Shown: positions 18,052 to 25,878 of the stretch, piece by piece
How positions within the stretch are numbered: position 1 is the first letter of the stretch
Layout of the letters: every line of letters begins with the position of its first letter
Assembly (NCBI RefSeq): GCF_016583825.1
Contig: NZ_NRRV01000019.1
Span: 1-64,000, forward strand
Length of the DNA: 64,000 bases
Source: Thiohalocapsa halophila
GTDB lineage: Bacteria; Pseudomonadota; Gammaproteobacteria; Chromatiales; Chromatiaceae
Direction: 5' to 3'
The notes under the pieces: model-generated
What the model saw: only the letters and a program-made list of their open reading frames with translations
The model's database searches: none
What the model was told of the DNA's origin: nothing
Translations under genes and position numbers: made by a program

Positions 18052-20694
18052 TCAGGCGGCTGCCGGCAGCGCCTCTTGGCTCAGCTGCTGCCAGCCGGCG
18101 CCCGGCACGCGACGGTGCATGCCGCCGTCGTCGTCCATGCGAAAGAGATGCAGCCAGCCGTTGTCGAGCATCTGCCGCACCAGGTCGTGGCGGGCGATGA
18201 TGTCGTCGATGGCCTGCTGCGGTGCCTCCAGGAAGACGCTCAGGCGCACGGGCTCGTGCATCCACTGCTTGCCGTCGTGCAGGGACTGCATGGGCAGACC
18301 GACCCGCAGGTCGCCGGCATTACCCTCCAGCACGCCGATGGCCCCGCCGACGACGTTGTGCAGCACCTTGTTGCCGCTGCCGAAGCGCCGGTTGTCCGTG
18401 GTGGAGCCGTAGTACTGCAGGTTGATCCAGCCGGCCACCACCATGGGCGCGGTCATGATGAGCTCCAGCACGCCATAGCCTTCATCCTGCTGCCAGTGGT
18501 AGTCGTGCAGGAAGGTGCGCCCGCCCAGGTCCAGCCCGCGGGTGCGCGCCCGGGGAGCGGCGATGAAGGCGGCGCAGCCCGCCAGCGCCCACTCGGGCCG
18601 CACCTGCGCCCAGTCGCGGCTGCGGTGCTGGACATTGGCGGTGACGGCGCGCAGGGACTGGCTCTCCAGGCCAAGACGCGCGGCGCGCTGCAGCCGGGTC
18701 AGCTCGCCGGCCTGCTTGAGCCAGCTCTTCAGCTCCGCCAGCTCCTCGGCATAGCCCGCCGGCAGCCGGTGGGTGTCGTAGAGCCTGACCGCGTCCGTGC
18801 AGGTGTCGTGCTGGGCGCCGATGAACCAGGTGTCCGCCGGGATCTCGATGCCGCGCGTCACAAGGCCCTTGCGCACCTGCGGGTCGTTCAGCAGCGCTGC
18901 ACCGACGCGGGCGCTGGCCTCGCCGGTCATGCCGCCGCAGGCGCCGCAGTCCAGGCCGGTGGCGTGCGGGTTGTTGACCACGGTGCTGCCGTGGCCCACC
19001 AGCAGCACCAGGCGCGCGAAGTTGTCCGTCATGGACATGGCCTTGAGGATGCCCTCCGCCAGCGGCACGCGGTCGGCCTCCGGGATGCCGATGCTCTCGT
19101 GCTCATGATGGTGCGCGCAGGGGCCGTGGTGCGGGGTATCCAGCGTGGGGCCCACACGGCGCTCGGTGGCCTCGTCCAAGTGCAGGTCGTCCGGGGCCGC
19201 CACCGGGCGGCTCCAGCCGAAGCTGTCGGCGATGATCTTCGGCGCGTACAGCAGCAGACCCGCCGCCTCCACGAAGCTGAAGCAGCTGGAGGCGCCCATC
19301 TTGAATGCCTTCCAGGACTTGAGGATACCCGTGCGCCGGCGCTGGGTGGCGAGTGCTTCTTCCTCCTCATCCGCGTCGGCACCCTGGCCATGCTCATCGA
19401 GCAGGGCGGAGCAGACCTGGTAGGTCGGCGTCAGCAGCACCGGCATGTGCGAGCGCGGCTCGACGGCACCCAGCGGCACGTGCTCGATGGGCACGCCGAA
19501 GAAGCCGGCGAAGCCGAGCGTCTGCGCCTTGGGGCAGACCGTCTCGAAGGCGCGGCGGATGATCTCCGAGCGCACGTCGATGCAGAAGGCCGCCTGCACC
19601 GCGGGCCTTGTCTCCGGGGTCTTGCCGTCGCCGCCGGCCGCGAGCTGGTCGATGAGCCGGCGCTGATAGCCCTGCTCCAGCGCGGTGAGCAGCACGTGCT
19701 CCACTTCGGCGTCGTTGCCGCCGGTGGCCGTGCGGTCGCCGCCGACACCGGCGCCGGTGTCGCCGCGGCCGAGCCGGGCACAGATCTCGCGCCAGCGCGG
19801 GCGGATGGCCGGCGTGGACTTGTGCTCATAGAGCAGCATGTCCCAGGCGAGGCGAATGGCCAGCAGCTCGACGATGGTGTCGTCGCTGCCGCCGTTCAGC
19901 TCAGCCTCCCAGCGCAGCAGCCGCGTCCAAGCCGCCCAGCCGCCGATGTCCATCAGCGCCGCGTGCATATAGTCGAGCGCCGCGGTCTCCGGGATGCCGA
20001 GCCGGCGGATGGCCGAGGCGATGCAGGCCCGCGGCGACTCTGGCAGGGCCTTGACCCGGGCACGCATGCCGTCCTGTCCCATCATGGTCAGGCTGTAGTC
20101 CAGGGACGCGAAGCGCCGCCAGGCCGCATACAGCGACATGCCCTCCCAGGGCCGCTTCCAGGTGGCCTGGCCCATGTCGAAATAGGCCGCGCAGTGGTGG
20201 CTGATGCGCTCCACGACGAAGCTGGACCAATCATCGGCGTCCAGCTCGTCCACCAGGGCCGTCAGCAAGGGCACGCCACCGGCCGGGCCCTGACGCTCGG
20301 CGGCTGCGGCGTCGCGGAGCTGTTGCGGCGTGAGCCCGCTGCCGCAGAGGCAGGCCGCCTCGCACAGGTCGTCGTCGGTGATGCGGCCCGCCTGAAGCTG
20401 CTCGTGGTACCAGCTGCGGGGCATGTACATGCGCGCGTCGGCGATACGCCGCAGCGTCGCCGCCGCCTCCTCGAAGCGCTGGTCCACCAGCCCGTGGAAG
20501 GGGTTCACGGCGACGAAGCGGTCCAGGGGCCACACCGGCGCGATGCGGTTGCAGGCGGCCTCGATCTGCTGGTCCAGCGCCGGCGTCACCGGGTCGGCAT
20601 CGGCGGGCATCAGGGGCTCGTAGCCCTCGTTGGTGGCCTCCTGCGGCAGCATCGCCAGGGTCTCGTCGTCGAAGCGCAGGTCTTGCGGGTTCAT
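18052..20694 (-). CDS. dabA: DabA, inorganic-carbon-concentrating protein (DUF2309)
   Basis: DabA is the carbonic-anhydrase-like cytoplasmic half of the DAB complex, which drives one-way hydration of CO2 to bicarbonate using an ion gradient passed through DabB. The 880-residue protein keeps the zinc site: Cys and Asp in QAAFCIDVRSEIIRRAFE and His and Cys in LVGHGSTVVNNPHATGLDCG plus ACGG. The N-terminus (IEAACNRIAPVWPLDRFVAV plus NPFHGL) is typical. I chose the ATG at 20694 with GAGG upstream; the frame opens 11 codons earlier, overlapping the end of dabB. The gene follows dabB by 36 bases on the same strand and is clearly co-transcribed with it. Confidence 0.95.
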   Translation of the reverse strand: MNPQDLRFDDETLAMLPQEATNEGYEPLMPADADPVTPALDQQIEAACNRIAPVWPLDRFVAVNPFHGLVDQRFEEAAATLRRIADARMYMPRSWYHEQLQAGRITDDDLCEAACLCGSGLTPQQLRDAAAAERQGPAGGVPLLTALVDELDADDWSSFVVERISHHCAAYFDMGQATWKRPWEGMSLYAAWRRFASLDYSLTMMGQDGMRARVKALPESPRACIASAIRRLGIPETAALDYMHAALMDIGGWAAWTRLLRWEAELNGGSDDTIVELLAIRLAWDMLLYEHKSTPAIRPRWREICARLGRGDTGAGVGGDRTATGGNDAEVEHVLLTALEQGYQRRLIDQLAAGGDGKTPETRPAVQAAFCIDVRSEIIRRAFETVCPKAQTLGFAGFFGVPIEHVPLGAVEPRSHMPVLLTPTYQVCSALLDEHGQGADADEEEEALATQRRRTGILKSWKAFKMGASSCFSFVEAAGLLLYAPKIIADSFGWSRPVAAPDDLHLDEATERRVGPTLDTPHHGPCAHHHEHESIGIPEADRVPLAEGILKAMSMTDNFARLVLLVGHGSTVVNNPHATGLDCGACGGMTGEASARVGAALLNDPQVRKGLVTRGIEIPADTWFIGAQHDTCTDAVRLYDTHRLPAGYAEELAELKSWLKQAGELTRLQRAARLGLESQSLRAVTANVQHRSRDWAQVRPEWALAGCAAFIAAPRARTRGLDLGGRTFLHDYHWQQDEGYGVLELIMTAPMVVAGWINLQYYGSTTDNRRFGSGNKVLHNVVGGAIGVLEGNAGDLRVGLPMQSLHDGKQWMHEPVRLSVFLEAPQQAIDDIIARHDLVRQMLDNGWLHLFRMDDDGGMHRRVPGAGWQQLSQEALPAAA

Positions 20695-20730
20695 GGTCCT
20701 GTCCTCGTTGAGTGTGATTGCAGCCATGGG

Positions 20731-22371
20731 TCAGGCGGTGGCCGGAGTGGCCGTCAAGGATTGGCGGATGGGCCACAGGCGCACGATGAGCCGGGTCACC
20801 AGCACGTCGACATAGAGGCCGTTGTAGAGGTGCACCTGAATGGCCTGGCGCAGCCGGCCCTGAATGCGGGTGAACAGGTGCTGGAGCGTGATGAGCCCGA
20901 CGAACACGGCGACGATGGCGATGCTGAGCCAGAGCTCGAAGGCGCCGCCCATGGTCTCCGCCGGGCGCACGCTGCCGATCAGCGCGTGCTCGAAGGCCGC
21001 ATGCAGCCCGAAGTACGCGAAGCAGACGAAGGCACCGATGGCCGTGGCGCGGATCAGGAGCCGGGCGTTTTCCTCCAGCACCAGGGCCTGGAGCAGGAGC
21101 TGGGCCGTGGCGATGGCGACGATGGCACCGGTGACGATGAGCGCCGGCTGATGGGTCGGGTCCACGCCGAACGCAAAGCCGGCGATGAGTGCCGTCAGGA
21201 TGGCCCCCTGGAAGGCCACCAGCCAGTGCCAGGCCTCGGGCGCGCCGCCCTTGAACTTGAGCGCAGGCGTCCGAAAGCCGTCCACGCTGCTGCCCGAGGC
21301 CAGGAAAGCATGGGCCTTGTAGAGCGAGTGGGCCACCAAGTGCAGCAGCGCCAGGCTGTAGAGGCCGAGGCCCGCTTCCATCAGCATGAAGCCCATCTGT
21401 GCCGACGTGGACCAGGCCAGGGACACCTTGATGCTGGTCTGTGTGAGCATCACCAGCGAAGCCACGGCGAGGGTCACCAGGCCCACCACGGCGAGGGCCT
21501 CCAGCGCACCGCCCGACACCGACATCACCGGGCTCATGCGGATCACCAGGAAGGCGCCGGCGTTGACGATGCCGGCGTGCAGCAGGGCGGACACCGGCGT
21601 CGGCGCCTCCATCACCTGGATGATCCAGCCGTGGAAGGGGAATTGGGCGCACTTCAGGATCGCCGCGAGCGCGATGAGCCAGGCGGCGACTTCGAGCGCC
21701 AGCGGCAGCGGGCCCTCGACGGTCTCCATGGCCGCGAACAGGGTCTGGAAGTCCAGCGTGTGCACCGAGGCGCCGATGAGCAGCACCGCGATGAAGAGGC
21801 TCGCGTCGCCGATGCGGCTGAACACGAACTTCTTGTGCGCCGCCATCTGCGCCGCCCGGCGCTCCGGGTAGAACAGCAGCAGCCGGTGCAGGTTCAGGCT
21901 GGTGGCCATCCAGGCCAGCGCGAACATCAGCAGGTTGCTCGACACCAGCAGCGTCAGGATTGCCGCCAGCGTCAGCATCAGCCACTTGTGGAAATGGCCC
22001 TCGCCGGCGTCGCCCGCCATATAGTTGCGGGCATAAGTGGTGACCACGGCGCCCACCAGGGACACCAGGGCGAGCATGATCACCGTGACGGCGTTGACGA
22101 AGACGCCGATGGCGAAATCGCCGACGCCGAAGGGCAGGGCGATGGCGAACAGATTCAGCGTCTGGGCACTGCCGAAGCCGGGTCCGGCGGCATAGCCCGC
22201 GAAGGCGACGATGGCCAGCGCGAAGGCGCTCCAGGCGACACCAGTGGCGAGCTTGGCCATGGTGGCGCCGTGGCGGTCGGCGGTGTCACGCGGCACGAAG
22301 CCGGTGAGCCAGAGGATCACGGGTGCCGCCAGGGCGGCGGCGGTGCTTACGGTGAAGGCGGTCGCAGACAT
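20731..22371 (-). CDS. dabB: DabB, membrane cation-transporting subunit of the DAB complex
   Basis: DabB is homologous to NuoL/MrpA proton-pumping subunits and supplies the ion flux that powers DabA. The 546-residue protein is almost entirely membrane helices. Conserved antiporter stretches include FHKWLMLTLAAILTLLVSSN, LAAILKCAQFPFHGWIIQVM with the key Lys, PTPVSALLHAGIVNAGAFLV, and ALLHLVAHSLYKAHAFLASG with the broken-helix His and Lys. A very strong ribosome site (GAGGAGGAG) precedes the ATG at 22371. It is the first gene of the two-gene unit dabB-dabA. A sigma70-like promoter candidate lies at 22416-22443. Confidence 0.95.
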   Translation of the reverse strand: MSATAFTVSTAAALAAPVILWLTGFVPRDTADRHGATMAKLATGVAWSAFALAIVAFAGYAAGPGFGSAQTLNLFAIALPFGVGDFAIGVFVNAVTVIMLALVSLVGAVVTTYARNYMAGDAGEGHFHKWLMLTLAAILTLLVSSNLLMFALAWMATSLNLHRLLLFYPERRAAQMAAHKKFVFSRIGDASLFIAVLLIGASVHTLDFQTLFAAMETVEGPLPLALEVAAWLIALAAILKCAQFPFHGWIIQVMEAPTPVSALLHAGIVNAGAFLVIRMSPVMSVSGGALEALAVVGLVTLAVASLVMLTQTSIKVSLAWSTSAQMGFMLMEAGLGLYSLALLHLVAHSLYKAHAFLASGSSVDGFRTPALKFKGGAPEAWHWLVAFQGAILTALIAGFAFGVDPTHQPALIVTGAIVAIATAQLLLQALVLEENARLLIRATAIGAFVCFAYFGLHAAFEHALIGSVRPAETMGGAFELWLSIAIVAVFVGLITLQHLFTRIQGRLRQAIQVHLYNGLYVDVLVTRLIVRLWPIRQSLTATPATA

Positions 22372-22415
22372 GGTCTCCTCCTCGTTGAATCCCCGTTGCC
22401 CGGGGCACGGAGCGA

Positions 22416-22443
22416 AACATAGCCGCCTGCGTCACTTAGACAA
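22416..22443 (-). promoter_or_regulatory. Sigma70-type promoter candidate for dabBA
   Basis: On the minus strand TTGTCT (-35) and TATGTT (-10) are separated by 16 bases and lie about 45-70 bases before the dabB start. This is a fair but not strong match to the consensus. Confidence 0.35.
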
Positions 22444-22541
22444 GACTTAAGATTTCGATTTCTTGGATAGCCTCTGATCTATAGTTTTTCGGCCGACCGC
22501 CTGTAAGCCCAGCATCGGCGCCGGTTACGGGCTTTGTGCAT

Positions 22542-22562
22542 TGCAGCACTGCGGTGCTTGCA
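22542..22562. promoter_or_regulatory. Inverted repeat upstream of dabB
   Basis: TGCAGCAC, four bases TGCG, then GTGCTTGCA form an imperfect dyad (stems GCAC/GTGC and TGCA/TGCA, with one extra T). It lies directly next to the shared motif at 22569-22598, about 170 bases before dabB, and may be part of the same operator region. Confidence 0.3.
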
Positions 22563-22568
22563 TTTCCG

Positions 22569-22598
22569 CATTGTGAAAACTTCTGCGTATCGTGAAAG
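22569..22598 (+). promoter_or_regulatory. Shared bipartite motif, copy upstream of dabB
   Basis: CATTGTGAAAACTTCTGCG followed by TATCGTGAAAG: two half-sites repeated with a 19-base period. With the preceding C the left part is also a dyad, CGCA-N13-TGCG. The same arrangement occurs at 23189-23218 upstream of the phosphoketolase-like gene. I saw no other copies. The T-rich/A-rich dyad with a long spacer recalls LysR-type sites, which is inference. Confidence 0.55.
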
Positions 22599-22626
22599 CG
22601 CCGGTGTTGTGGCTCGCGCGGCGGAC

Positions 22627-22818
22627 TCAGGGAATTTCCCAGTCTTCCACCGCACAGCAGCCGATGACCGCCGACAGATAGCCTTCCGGCCATTCGCTCT
22701 GCACCTGCTGGCGCACGAGTCGGGCCAGATACTGCGACAGCGGCAGATTCTCTGCGGCTGCGCGCCGGGCTAATTCGTCCGCCAGGGGGCGTTCCACGGA
22801 GAAGTACAGCTGCGGCAT
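22627..22818 (-). CDS. Small antitoxin-like protein, orphan
   Basis: The 63-residue protein MPQLYFSVERPLADELARRA plus AAENLPLSQYLARLVRQQVQ resembles ribbon-helix-helix antitoxins that start with a short strand and the LSLSxYLAxLVR helix, followed by EWPEGYLSAVIG. In relatives the C-terminus is longer (an E/P-rich toxin-binding tail), so this one may be shortened after CCAVEDWEIP. No PIN or other toxin gene follows it on the minus strand; the next feature is the dabB upstream region. Confidence 0.5.
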   Translation of the reverse strand: MPQLYFSVERPLADELARRAAAENLPLSQYLARLVRQQVQSEWPEGYLSAVIGCCAVEDWEIP

Positions 22819-22904
22819 TGCTTGACTCCCGCGATGGGTTACATGCAGTGATGTGTGTAGCCTACATAGCAGCCGGCCGCAAGCTGCGACTGGAGATCCA
22901 CGCC

Positions 22905-23006
22905 ATGCGGCTCATCGACGCCCTCGCCGAGAAGAAGATCCAGGAGGGCATCGAGCGCGGCGATCTCGAGCGGTTGGGCGGCGGCTCTGACGCGGGCCTG
23001 CGATAG
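22905..23006 (+). pseudogene. DUF1992 (DnaJ-related) N-terminal fragment
   Basis: A 33-residue frame, MRLIDALAEKKIQEGIERGD plus LERLGGGSDAGLR, matches the start of DUF1992 proteins (lDxlaExxIxeAixxGeFdnLpGxGkPL). Complete members exceed 100 residues, so this is a stub ended by TAG. GGAG lies upstream at 22892-22895, so it may still be translated. The surroundings are repeats and regulatory sequence. Confidence 0.45.
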
Positions 23007-23041
23007 CCTGCCTGCGTGTCGGAGGACGGGGTGCTGAACAG

Positions 23042-23121
23042 AATTACGGGGACGGTAACCTTGATGCAGTCACGGGCTGTCGCGTGAGCAGGACTTTATT
23101 ATGGTTACCGTCACCATAATT
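23042..23121. repeat. Imperfect inverted repeat resembling a RAYT-associated palindrome
   Basis: AATTACGGGGACGGTAACCT (23042 on) pairs with GGTTACCGTCACCATAATT (ending 23121) across about 30 bases. The ACGGGGACGGTAACC arms look like the ends found beside REP-associated tyrosine transposases. No transposase is present, so this would be a non-autonomous relic. A related half-sequence (ACGGTGACAGTTAATCTAAT) lies at 29684-29703. Confidence 0.5.
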
Positions 23122-23188
23122 GCTGCTGCACCTCACAACGCTCAGCGCTCAGCAGTCTCGGCTCCGGTGAGGAATGCACCGTTTCTCG

Positions 23189-23218
23189 CATTGTGAAAAC
23201 TATTGCTCATTGCGAAAA
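23189..23218 (+). promoter_or_regulatory. Shared bipartite motif, copy upstream of the phosphoketolase-like gene
   Basis: CATTGTGAAAACTATTGCT followed by CATTGCGAAAA, the same two half-sites and 19-base period as at 22569-22598 (the first 13 bases are identical). It lies 84-113 bases before the start codon at 23302, a usual position for an activator site. Confidence 0.55.
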
Positions 23219-23301
23219 AACGCCCACGGCTTCAGCTTGACCGTACGCCGTGCCGCTGCCCCCGCGGCCCGTTTCGCCGTCCGTCAACCTGGAGCCCTGC
23301 C

Positions 23302-25563
23302 ATGTCCGCCGTGCTGAGCACCCGCGATTTCGAGCCGTCCCTAACCTCCGCTCAAGCCTCTGCCGAGGCCGTCCCCGATTTCTGCGAAGGCATGCTGTAC
23401 TTTGGCGAGCCCGATCCGCGTGATGCGGACCTCGCCTGTGAGCCGGTCATCGCCGAGGGCGAGACGGCCATCGCTGCCATCGACGCCGCCGCCGTCTACC
23501 AGACCCGGCTCGCCGCGGACGCCCTGCGCTACACGACGCTGCAGCTCTGCGCGTCCAAGCAATCAGGGCACCCCGGCGGCTTCGCCAGCTCCGCGGACGC
23601 CGTCGCGGCGCTGACGCTGCTCGGGCACAAGAACATCGTGACCGAGGTCGGCCACCATGCGCCGGGCTTCTACAGCGCCATGTTCCTGGACGGCTCCCTG
23701 GCCGGCATGGGAATTGAGACCATGACGGACCTCCAGGCGCGTTTCCGCGAGCGCGACGGCCTGCTCGGGCACCTCTCCGGCGCCATTCCCGGCCTGCTGG
23801 CACCGGCGGGCCCGCTCGGGCAGGGGCAGCACTTCGCCATGGCCGGGGCCTATCTGCATCCGGACAAGCTCTTCCCCTGCACCATCGGCGACGGCGGCCT
23901 GGGCGAGCCCTATGTGCTGAGCGCCATGAAGCACTTCCACACGGCCTATCCGGACATCACCAACTTCCTGCCGGTGCTGGTGTGGAACGGCTACAGCCAG
24001 GAGCACCATGCCATGGTCTCGCTGATGGACAACGCGGCCATGACCCGGCTCTGGCAGGCGCACGACTTCGAGCGCGTGATCCTGGTGGATGCGAAGGACT
24101 ATGACGACGCCGGTCAGCCGGGCGCCTATGTGGACAGCACCCGTCTCGGCGAGCAGGCCCGGGACGCCTTCACCCGCGCGGTGCTGGAAGCCATGCAGGA
24201 GGCGGCCGAGTCCGCCATGAGCGGCACGCTCACCGTGGTGATCATCAAGCAGCTCAAGGGCGCCGGCGTGCATGCCAACGGCGCCAAGTCCCACAACCTC
24301 TACCCCGGCGACACGGCGGAGAAGCCGGCCATCGCCGAGGCCCTGGCGCGCGGCGCGCTGTCGCCGCAGCAGTGGGCCTTGGTGCGGCAGAATCTGTCCC
24401 GCGCCGGCGGCGGCCCGGCCGCCGAAGTGGCCGTCACCGAGCACGAGCGGGCGCTGGATGCCATCGGCACCCTGCCCACCCGGGCCTTTCCGGTGGGCGA
24501 GAAGGCGGTGCCCTCCACGGCCATGGCGGAGATGGTCGCGGCACTCGGTGAGCGGGACCCGGCCTTCATCGTCAGCAATGCCGACGGCACCGAGGCGAGT
24601 GCCATGAAGGTCATCAACCAGCGGCTCGGCATTCGCCATCCCACCGCCGACGAGCTCTATCATCAGGGCCCGAGCGGCCAGGTCTACGAGCCCTTGTCCG
24701 AAGACGCCTGCGCGGGCCTCGCCGCCGGCATTGCGCTCTTCGGTGGGCGCTCGCTGTGGCTCAGCTACGAGTCCTTCGCCATCAACGGCTGGCCCATTGT
24801 GCAGACCGTGGGCCAGGCCATGGCGGAGCTGCGCCGCAGAACGCCGGCGGTGGTGACCATGTTCACCGCCGGCGCCCTGGAGCAGGGCCGCAACGGCTGG
24901 ACCCACCAGCGCCCGGAGATCGAAAACTACATCGGCGCCCAGATGCGCAACGGCAATGTGTATCTGCTCTACCCGAGCGACGCCAACATGATCCAGGCGG
25001 CCTACGCCTGGGCGGTGCAGCAGTCCAACAAGGCCGTCAGCATCGTTGCCAGCAAGTCCGCGCTGCCGGTGTACACCACGCCCGAGCAGGCGCAGCAGGC
25101 CATCGACCACGGCGCCGTCGGCCTGTACGAGTCCGACGTCGGCGCCGGCCCGCTGGTGGTCTTCGCCGTCACCGGCGACATGGTGCTGCTGCCGGTGTTT
25201 GCGGCCAAGGACCAGCTGGAGGCGGCAGGCAAGCGCGTGCGCATCGTCGCCGTTGCCAACCCGCGCCGGCTGTTCCGCCCCGGCGACGTCGCCTGGCAGC
25301 ACAGCGCCGAGGCCGACGGTGTCTTCATGAGCGATGCGGCTTTCGCGGAGCTGTTCGACGGCGATGCGCTGCTGGCCGTCAGCGGCGGCGGCAGCACGGC
25401 CCTGGAGCCGGTCCTGCTGCGCACCCGGTCGCCGGCGCGGGACCTCATCGCCTGGCAGCGCGGCGAGACCACCGCGAGCCCGGCGGAGATCATGGCTTAT
25501 AACGGCATCACGGGCGAGGCGCTGGCGGAGCGCGCTGTCCGACTGACGGGCGCACGCGGATAG
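23302..25563 (+). CDS. Phosphoketolase-superfamily ThDP enzyme (transketolase-like; possibly a xylulose-5-phosphate 3-epimerase)
   Basis: This 753-residue protein follows the phosphoketolase (XFP) plan. Visible motifs are GHHAPGFYSAMFLDGSLAGM (compare GHGPGG), HLSGAIPGLLAPAGPLGQGQ, the ThDP/Mg motif GDGGLGEP...LPVLVWNGYS, and in the C-terminal half NGWTHQRPEIENYIG and VYLLYPSDANM. It differs from true phosphoketolases in several active-site stretches and lacks the GDGEAETG motif, so cleavage of xylulose-5-phosphate to acetyl phosphate is not assured. From memory, some close relatives are annotated as transketolase or xylulose-5-phosphate 3-epimerase. The ATG at 23302 has GGAG upstream. It leads the cluster with the acid-sugar kinase and glcD. 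Confidence 0.8.
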   Translation: MSAVLSTRDFEPSLTSAQASAEAVPDFCEGMLYFGEPDPRDADLACEPVIAEGETAIAAIDAAAVYQTRLAADALRYTTLQLCASKQSGHPGGFASSADAVAALTLLGHKNIVTEVGHHAPGFYSAMFLDGSLAGMGIETMTDLQARFRERDGLLGHLSGAIPGLLAPAGPLGQGQHFAMAGAYLHPDKLFPCTIGDGGLGEPYVLSAMKHFHTAYPDITNFLPVLVWNGYSQEHHAMVSLMDNAAMTRLWQAHDFERVILVDAKDYDDAGQPGAYVDSTRLGEQARDAFTRAVLEAMQEAAESAMSGTLTVVIIKQLKGAGVHANGAKSHNLYPGDTAEKPAIAEALARGALSPQQWALVRQNLSRAGGGPAAEVAVTEHERALDAIGTLPTRAFPVGEKAVPSTAMAEMVAALGERDPAFIVSNADGTEASAMKVINQRLGIRHPTADELYHQGPSGQVYEPLSEDACAGLAAGIALFGGRSLWLSYESFAINGWPIVQTVGQAMAELRRRTPAVVTMFTAGALEQGRNGWTHQRPEIENYIGAQMRNGNVYLLYPSDANMIQAAYAWAVQQSNKAVSIVASKSALPVYTTPEQAQQAIDHGAVGLYESDVGAGPLVVFAVTGDMVLLPVFAAKDQLEAAGKRVRIVAVANPRRLFRPGDVAWQHSAEADGVFMSDAAFAELFDGDALLAVSGGGSTALEPVLLRTRSPARDLIAWQRGETTASPAEIMAYNGITGEALAERAVRLTGARG

Positions 25564-25567
25564 GCTC

Positions 25568-25740
25568 AGGGATTGGAGTACGGAGTACGGAGTACGGCGC
25601 CGCCAAAGCGAGCGCCTATGGAACCGCCGCTGCGTCCTTCGGGAGCAGTTAGGGATTGGAGTACGGAGTACGGAATACGAAGTACGGCGCGGCCAAAGCG
25701 AGCGCCTACGGAACCGCCGCTGCGTCCTTCGGGAGTTGTT
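25568..25740. repeat. Two tandem copies of an 83- to 90-base unit
   Basis: AGGGATTGGAGTACGGAGTA starts the unit at 25568 and again at 25651. The shared remainder includes CCAAAGCGAGCGCCTA and CCGCCGCTGCGTCCTTCGGG. The second copy has one extra seven-base AGTACGG-type unit and a few substitutions. An inverted relative (CGTACTCCGTACTCCGCACT) follows at 25800-25819. The gap 25564-25878 holds only this. Confidence 0.8.
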
Positions 25741-25878
25741 AGGAGTACAGGGTACGAATGACCGCGGGGTCAGGGCGTGAGGCGTCGAAACCGGCGCCTC
25801 GTACTCCGTACTCCGCACTTCGTACACCCCACTCAACCCCCACGCACCCAGCCCCTCGAACCTCGCCCCTCTCCGTAA

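Noticed and set aside
17719-22422. A 1567-codon open frame on the plus strand opposite the PDC and dab genes
   Set aside because: It is antisense to three clear genes, and its protein is Gly/Ala/His/Arg-rich without any family signal, as expected for the opposite strand of GC-rich coding DNA.
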